Assembly: GCF_030440365.1 (NCBI RefSeq)
Contig: NZ_CP124050.1
Location: forward strand, 744,001-808,000
Length of the DNA: 64,000 nucleotides
Source of the DNA: [Borrelia] lusitaniae
Lineage (GTDB): Bacteria > Spirochaetota > Spirochaetia > Borreliales > Borreliaceae
Direction of reading: 5' to 3'
The position numbers and the translations under genes are program-made. The notes under the pieces are model-generated. The model saw nothing but the letters and a program-made list of their open reading frames with translations, had not been told where the DNA came from and searched no databases. This document shows positions 60,021 to 64,000 of the stretch, in pieces (positions within the stretch are counted from its first letter, which is position 1; the number at the start of each line of letters is the position of its first letter).

Positions 60021-60908
60021 ATGAGTAAAATTTTTTTGTTATTCAAAGTAGTTTTTATTTTTTTAAAAATAATTTGTGTTTTTCCTTATCCGGAAATAAA
60101 AAATTTTTCAAGAAAAGATCCTATTTTTTCTGATCTTAAAACCAAAGTTTTTAAATATAATAAAAAACAGCATATTCCCCTGTTTTTTTACTTATATAAA
60201 GTTAAGAAAGGGGATACTTTTTTTAAAATTGCTAATAAAATAAATGGATGGCAGTCTGGTATTGCTACCGTTAATTTATTAGATTCTCCTTTTGTAAGTG
60301 TTGGGCAAGAGATTCTTATTCCTAGTAAAAAAGGAGTTTTTGTTTTTGATAGTAAAGATTATAGGTTTAATAATTTGCTTTTAGCAACAAGGGATCTTAC
60401 TAAAGCTGAAAAAGTAAAAATTAAAAGAAATGATAGAGTTTATGAGTTTTATTTTTTTGATTTTGCCAAGAATCCAGGTTTTGGTCTTTTTTCAGGCACA
60501 GAGTTGCTCTTTTTTTTAAATTCTAACTTCATTTTTCCTTTAAAAAAATTTATTGTTAGTTCTGATTTTGGATTCAGAAATGATCCTTTCACTGGTAATA
60601 AAAGTTTTCATACAGGGATAGATCTTGCAGCTCCAATGAATACAGAAGTGTATTCTTCTTCTTCTGGAATAGTTATTGAAGTTGGATACAATGATCTTTA
60701 TGGTAATTTTGTTGTAGTTGGCCACAAAAATAATATCAAATCTCTTTACGGGCATTTAAATTCATATTCGGTAAAGATAGGAGATTTGATTAAATCGGGC
60801 GAATTTCTTGGAAGGGTAGGACAAACGGGGCGTTCAACAGGGCCCCATTTACACTTTGAAATATTAAAAAAAAACATTCCTATTAATCCTTTAAATTTTT
60901 TAAAGTAA
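60021..60908 (+). CDS. LysM-M23 endopeptidase
   Basis: A 295-residue exported peptidoglycan hydrolase. N-terminal signal segment (about 3-20), LysM (residues about 58-102, YKVKKGDTFFKIANKI) and an M23 metallopeptidase with the zinc motif HTGIDLAAP (HxxxD) and GPHLHFEI (HxH), plus YGHLNSYSVKIGD. All catalytic residues are present, so it should cut cross-links. It is a lone gene with an ATG start, near the regulatory pair Hk2-Rrp2 but in the opposite direction. Confidence 0.94.
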   Translation: MSKIFLLFKVVFIFLKIICVFPYPEIKNFSRKDPIFSDLKTKVFKYNKKQHIPLFFYLYKVKKGDTFFKIANKINGWQSGIATVNLLDSPFVSVGQEILIPSKKGVFVFDSKDYRFNNLLLATRDLTKAEKVKIKRNDRVYEFYFFDFAKNPGFGLFSGTELLFFLNSNFIFPLKKFIVSSDFGFRNDPFTGNKSFHTGIDLAAPMNTEVYSSSSGIVIEVGYNDLYGNFVVVGHKNNIKSLYGHLNSYSVKIGDLIKSGEFLGRVGQTGRSTGPHLHFEILKKNIPINPLNFLK

Positions 60909-61152
60909 AGCTAGGTTATAGCCAACTAAATATAGCATTATTAAATAATATTGATTATTAATAAATAATAATGTATAATTAATTTTTTATTAATAATATT
61001 TTTACACTTTTGCATCAGAGTTTTGAAAGAAAGTGTTTCATTTTAATATAATTATTGATATTGAAAAATTTTTTGGTTTCAAAACTATACATTTAATTTA
61101 AAGCAATATTATTGTTTTGTATTGATTATTATTTTATAATTTAAAATAAATC

Positions 61153-62511
61153 TTATTGATCAATATGATATTCGATTATTTTATTGTGTAAAGTTTTTCT
61201 TCCTATTTTTAATATTTCAGCACATTTGCTTTTGTTATTTTTAAAATGAAAAAGCGTTTGTTTTATTATTTCTTTTTCAGCCTCTTTTAGGCTAATTCCT
61301 ATTGGTAATGTTATTTTAAATATAAGATTTTTATTGTTTTTGATTTTTGGTGGTAAATCTTCTTTAGTGATTTGCTTGCCTTTTGATAATATTAATGCGC
61401 TTTCAAGTACATTTTTTAATTCTCTAATATTTCCTGGCCAATCGTAATAATAGAGAGCTTTCACCGCATCATTAGAAAGGGTTTTTTCTTTTCTATTGTT
61501 TTCTTTTGCTACGTTTCTTATTAGTATGTTTGTTAAATGGGATATATCATCTTTTCTTTCTCTTAAAGGGGGTATGTTTATATTAATAATATTTAATCTA
61601 TAAAATAAATCTTCTCTAAATTTTTCCTTTTTAATTTCCTCTTCAATGTTTTTATTTGTTGCAGCTAGAAGTCTAATGTCAACTTTAATTGTAGTTTCTC
61701 CACCAACACGTTCAAAGGTTTTGTTTTGCAGTACTCTTAAAAGTTTAACTTGAATTTCAGGTGAAATTTCTGCTATCTCGTCAAGAAAAATTGTACCTTT
61801 GTTTGCAAGTTCAAATCTTCCTTTTTTTTGGGAAATTGCGCCAGTGAATGCTCCTTTTTCATGACCAAAAAGTTCGCTTTCAAGGATGCTTTCAGAAAGT
61901 GCAGCACAATTTACTTTTATAAATGGTTTATCATTTCTATCTGAAAGATCAAAAATAGCATCGGCTATTATTTCTTTACCAACACCACTTTCGCCTGTTA
62001 TAAGAACAGATGCATTTGATTTTGCTGTTTTTATTACAAGTTCAAAAATTTTTTGCATCAATAGTGATTTTCCTATAATTTGTTCATAGTATTTTAAATC
62101 TTTTCTGATGAGTATATTTTCTAAATTGACATTTTCATTATCGGTATTTTCTTTTTTATTTAATGATCTTTTTATTATTAACAAGAGTCTTTCAAGATCT
62201 AAGGGTTTTGTTAAAAAATCGTAAGCACCCTCTCTCATGGCATCTACAGCAGAATCAACTGTTCCGTGGGCCGTTAAAATAATAAAAGGTATTTCTGGGT
62301 TTTTTTCTTTAACTATTTTGAGCAATTTTTCTCCAGATATTTGAGGCATTCTAAGGTCAGATATTATTACATCAAGATTTTCATTTTCAATTGTTTCAAG
62401 AGCTTCTTCTCCGTCGCTAGCAGTGAAAACGAAATATCCTTCATCTTCAAGGTAAGTAGCAATTCCTTCCCTAATATTTTTTTCATCATCGGCTACAAGT
62501 ATTTTGCTCAT
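61153..62511 (-). CDS. rrp2: Sigma-54 activator Rrp2 (NtrC family)
   Basis: A 452-residue response regulator. Receiver domain with phosphoacceptor D52 in VIISDLRMP, AAA+ sigma-54 interaction domain (GESGVGKE Walker A, GAFTGA loop) and a C-terminal Fis-type helix-turn-helix (LKEAEKEIIKQTLFH). It activates sigma-54 transcription of rpoS, which controls OspC, DbpA and other mammalian-phase genes (established for B. burgdorferi). The frame also opens at a TTG at 62517, but the ATG at 62511 gives the known length. It lies 2 bases after hk2 on the map and is cotranscribed. Confidence 0.96.
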   Translation of the reverse strand: MSKILVADDEKNIREGIATYLEDEGYFVFTASDGEEALETIENENLDVIISDLRMPQISGEKLLKIVKEKNPEIPFIILTAHGTVDSAVDAMREGAYDFLTKPLDLERLLLIIKRSLNKKENTDNENVNLENILIRKDLKYYEQIIGKSLLMQKIFELVIKTAKSNASVLITGESGVGKEIIADAIFDLSDRNDKPFIKVNCAALSESILESELFGHEKGAFTGAISQKKGRFELANKGTIFLDEIAEISPEIQVKLLRVLQNKTFERVGGETTIKVDIRLLAATNKNIEEEIKKEKFREDLFYRLNIININIPPLRERKDDISHLTNILIRNVAKENNRKEKTLSNDAVKALYYYDWPGNIRELKNVLESALILSKGKQITKEDLPPKIKNNKNLIFKITLPIGISLKEAEKEIIKQTLFHFKNNKSKCAEILKIGRKTLHNKIIEYHIDQ

Positions 62512-62513
62512 TT

Positions 62514-63662
62514 TCAATATCCCTCAATTAAAATATTTTTTTTATTTAGTTTAGGAAGTGTAATTGTAAAAATAGTACCTTTGTTTTCTTTGCTTTCCAC
62601 AAAAATTTCACCTCCAAGTTCTTTTATTATTTTATAAGAAATAGTAAGACCTATTCCACTTCCTTTTTCTTTTGTGCTGAATTGGGGTTTGAATATTTCC
62701 TCTTTTACTTCATCTTTTATTCCATTTCCATTATCTTTTATGTTGATATATATTTTATTGTCTTTTTCGAAAAGAAAAATTTCTATTTTTTTTATTTCTT
62801 TTTTTGTTTCAAAGAGTGCTTCTTCTGCGTTTTTAACGATGTTTATAATAACTTGTTTTAAGAGTTTCTCATCAATGAGGATATTGCTTATTTTGTTTAA
62901 ATTAAGCAATAGTTTTATATTTTTATTTTCTAATTCAGGATTTAACAATTCACATACACTGTTTATTATTTGTTTAATATCTTTTTCTTGTAAGTTGATT
63001 TTTATTGGCCTTACAGTTAATAAAAATTCTGTTACTATTTGGTCTACTCTATTAATTTCTTCTTTTATTATTTTAAAATAATTATCAGCTTTACCATTTT
63101 TGATTTTTTGTTTTTTAATTTCCTTTTTTAGTAGTTGTAAATTTATATCGATTGCTCCAAGTGGATTTTTGATTTCATGAGCAATATTTCTTGCATGTCT
63201 TGTAAAAGAGGCCAAAGCCTCAACTCTTCTAAATAGTTCTTCTTTTTTCTTTTTTTCTTTAATGTCTTCGATTAAAATAATGTTGCCTTCAAGTTTTTTT
63301 TCTTTTACATAAGGCATAAATGAAATTTTAATGTATATATTGTTTGAGATTGGAACTTCTAGTCCTATTATTTTATCTTCTGTTCTAACTAGTTCTTTTA
63401 TCATATTAATTAAGATTGGAATTTGAATATCATCAAGAATTTCTATTTTTGATTTAGATGTTAAAGCTAAAATTTGGTATAAAATCTTGTTTGAATAGAT
63501 TATGTTGTTTTGTTTGTCAAGCACAATTATTCCTTCATTAATAGATGCAAATATTCCGTCATATATTTCTACTTTTTTGTAAATTTGTTCAATAAATTTA
63601 GTTTTTTGTTCGTTAGACAATTTGTTTAGCTTTGTTAAAGCTTTTTTAAAAAAATTATTCAT
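62514..63662 (-). CDS. hk2: Sensor histidine kinase Hk2
   Basis: A 382-residue soluble-looking histidine kinase. An N-terminal coiled stretch, a PAS domain (about 33-130, INEGIIVLDKQNNIIYSN), the HisKA site H162 in RHARNIAHEIKNPLGA, and a HATPase_c domain with N, G1 and G2 boxes (IIVNIVKNAEEALFE, GNGIKDEVKEEIF, STKEKGSGIGLTI). No membrane segment is seen, so the signal is cytosolic or small-molecule. It is the cognate kinase of Rrp2. Its ATG overlaps the previous gene's stop by 4 bases. Confidence 0.95.
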   Translation of the reverse strand: MNNFFKKALTKLNKLSNEQKTKFIEQIYKKVEIYDGIFASINEGIIVLDKQNNIIYSNKILYQILALTSKSKIEILDDIQIPILINMIKELVRTEDKIIGLEVPISNNIYIKISFMPYVKEKKLEGNIILIEDIKEKKKKEELFRRVEALASFTRHARNIAHEIKNPLGAIDINLQLLKKEIKKQKIKNGKADNYFKIIKEEINRVDQIVTEFLLTVRPIKINLQEKDIKQIINSVCELLNPELENKNIKLLLNLNKISNILIDEKLLKQVIINIVKNAEEALFETKKEIKKIEIFLFEKDNKIYINIKDNGNGIKDEVKEEIFKPQFSTKEKGSGIGLTISYKIIKELGGEIFVESKENKGTIFTITLPKLNKKNILIEGY

Positions 63663-64000
63663 ATCTCTTCGTAATTTAGCATCAAGTTTTCTATTATTAA
63701 TTTTTTATTTTGATTATAAGGGCGATATTTGTAAATATTTTTCAAATGTTTTGTGTATTTGAGATATTGATTAAAATTTATCTTATTTTCTAAAAAATCT
63801 TTTCTAATGCTTATTGTAAGTTCGTTTAAGAATATTTGAAAGCTTTGATTATCTTTTATAAAGTCGATTTCTTCAAGATTAAATATGGATTTTTTTTCTT
63901 TTATTATATTTAAAATTTTTATCAATTCTTTTTTTATTTTTTTGCTTTCTTCTTTGTAAAATGAGGCAAAATATTCCTCAATTGTTATATCTTTGTCTAT
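63659..64000 (-). CDS. Hypothetical protein, 5' end outside window
   Basis: On the minus strand the frame is open from the right edge to a stop at 63659-63661, so only 113 residues of the C-terminal part are seen. A TTG at 63925 is only an internal codon, since coding sequence continues beyond it (DKDITIEEYFASFYKEESKK). The visible part is helical and rich in Lys, Ile, Asn and Glu. Its end overlaps the hk2 start by 4 bases, so it is upstream in the same operon. I recognise no family. Confidence 0.75.
   Translation of the reverse strand: MDKDITIEEYFASFYKEESKKIKKELIKILNIIKEKKSIFNLEEIDFIKDNQSFQIFLNELTISIRKDFLENKINFNQYLKYTKHLKNIYKYRPYNQNKKLIIENLMLNYEEI

Noticed and set aside
62674..63081. 135-codon plus-strand frame inside hk2
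   Set aside because: Antisense shadow; the hydrophobic Phe/Ile/Ser-rich product is what Lys/Glu/Asn codons give on the other strand.

Overview
The window is a 64 kb piece of a spirochete chromosome, almost certainly from the Lyme disease group of Borrelia (Borreliella). It is very AT-rich, with A/T third positions and frequent TTG/GTG starts. It carries genes peculiar to that group: the p83/100 antigen, PlzA, the Hk2/Rrp2 pair, a groES with no groEL beside it, and KtrAB. Gene order matches the B. burgdorferi chromosome from memory (roughly BB0707 to BB0765), but several proteins differ slightly from the B31 type strain as I remember it, so I do not name a species. I see no insertion sequences, prophage, CRISPR arrays or integrons; this is core chromosome.

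Layout. 1-18.5 kb is nearly all plus strand: a partial unknown gene, a small membrane protein, tRNA-Thr and tRNA-Tyr, then mltG-dnaG-rpoD-zinc ribbon protein, the RNase P RNA, and the rod-shape cluster TPR protein-mreB-mreC-mreD-PBP2-rodA, followed by thrS, pgsA and a beta-propeller-like exported protein. 18.5-31.2 kb holds a CYTH (CyaB-like) protein, the potassium system ktrB-ktrA, a MinD/FlhG-type ATPase, phosphofructokinase, and a minus-strand block of CoA-disulfide reductase, dicarboxylate symporter, phosphoglucose isomerase, a truncated ParB-like protein and a class A PBP. 31.2-40.2 kb holds plzA with an elaborate leader, a Sua5-type protein, rlpA, dus, valS, an exported hypothetical, mnmD, a frameshifted small gene and groES.

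40.3-50.4 kb has a YbiT-like ABC-F protein with an altered second half, a beta-propeller protein, the p83/100 antigen, tRNA-Pro and tRNA-Arg, endonuclease III, an OppB/OppC-like permease pair, an FtsB/DivIC-like small protein and an acidic unknown. 50.6-57 kb is a minus-strand block in which an ABC-2 transporter (ATPase, permease, GldG-like protein, DUF4340 protein) resembles the Gld system, followed on the map by RNase Z and an FAD oxidoreductase resembling the C-terminal half of MnmC. 57.2-64 kb has a ClpP paralogue, a putative lipoprotein, tRNA-Leu overlapping the end of a DUF368 (PopT-type) gene, a MazG-like protein, an M23/LysM endopeptidase, and the rrp2-hk2 operon with the end of an unknown gene at the right edge.

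Functionally, an unusual share of the window serves the cell wall and shape: MltG, MreBCD, PBP2, RodA, a class A PBP, RlpA, an M23 hydrolase and a probable undecaprenyl-phosphate translocase. The rest is information processing (DnaG, RpoD, RNase P, three tRNA modification enzymes, two aminoacyl-tRNA synthetases), glycolysis and redox, ion transport, and two regulatory inputs of the tick-mammal cycle (PlzA and Hk2/Rrp2). The points most worth a second look are the plzA promoter with its palindrome and unannotated small ORF, mutually exclusive hairpins behind groES followed by a small gene broken by one missing A, the asymmetric ABC-F protein, the Gld-like transporter and the possible split MnmC.
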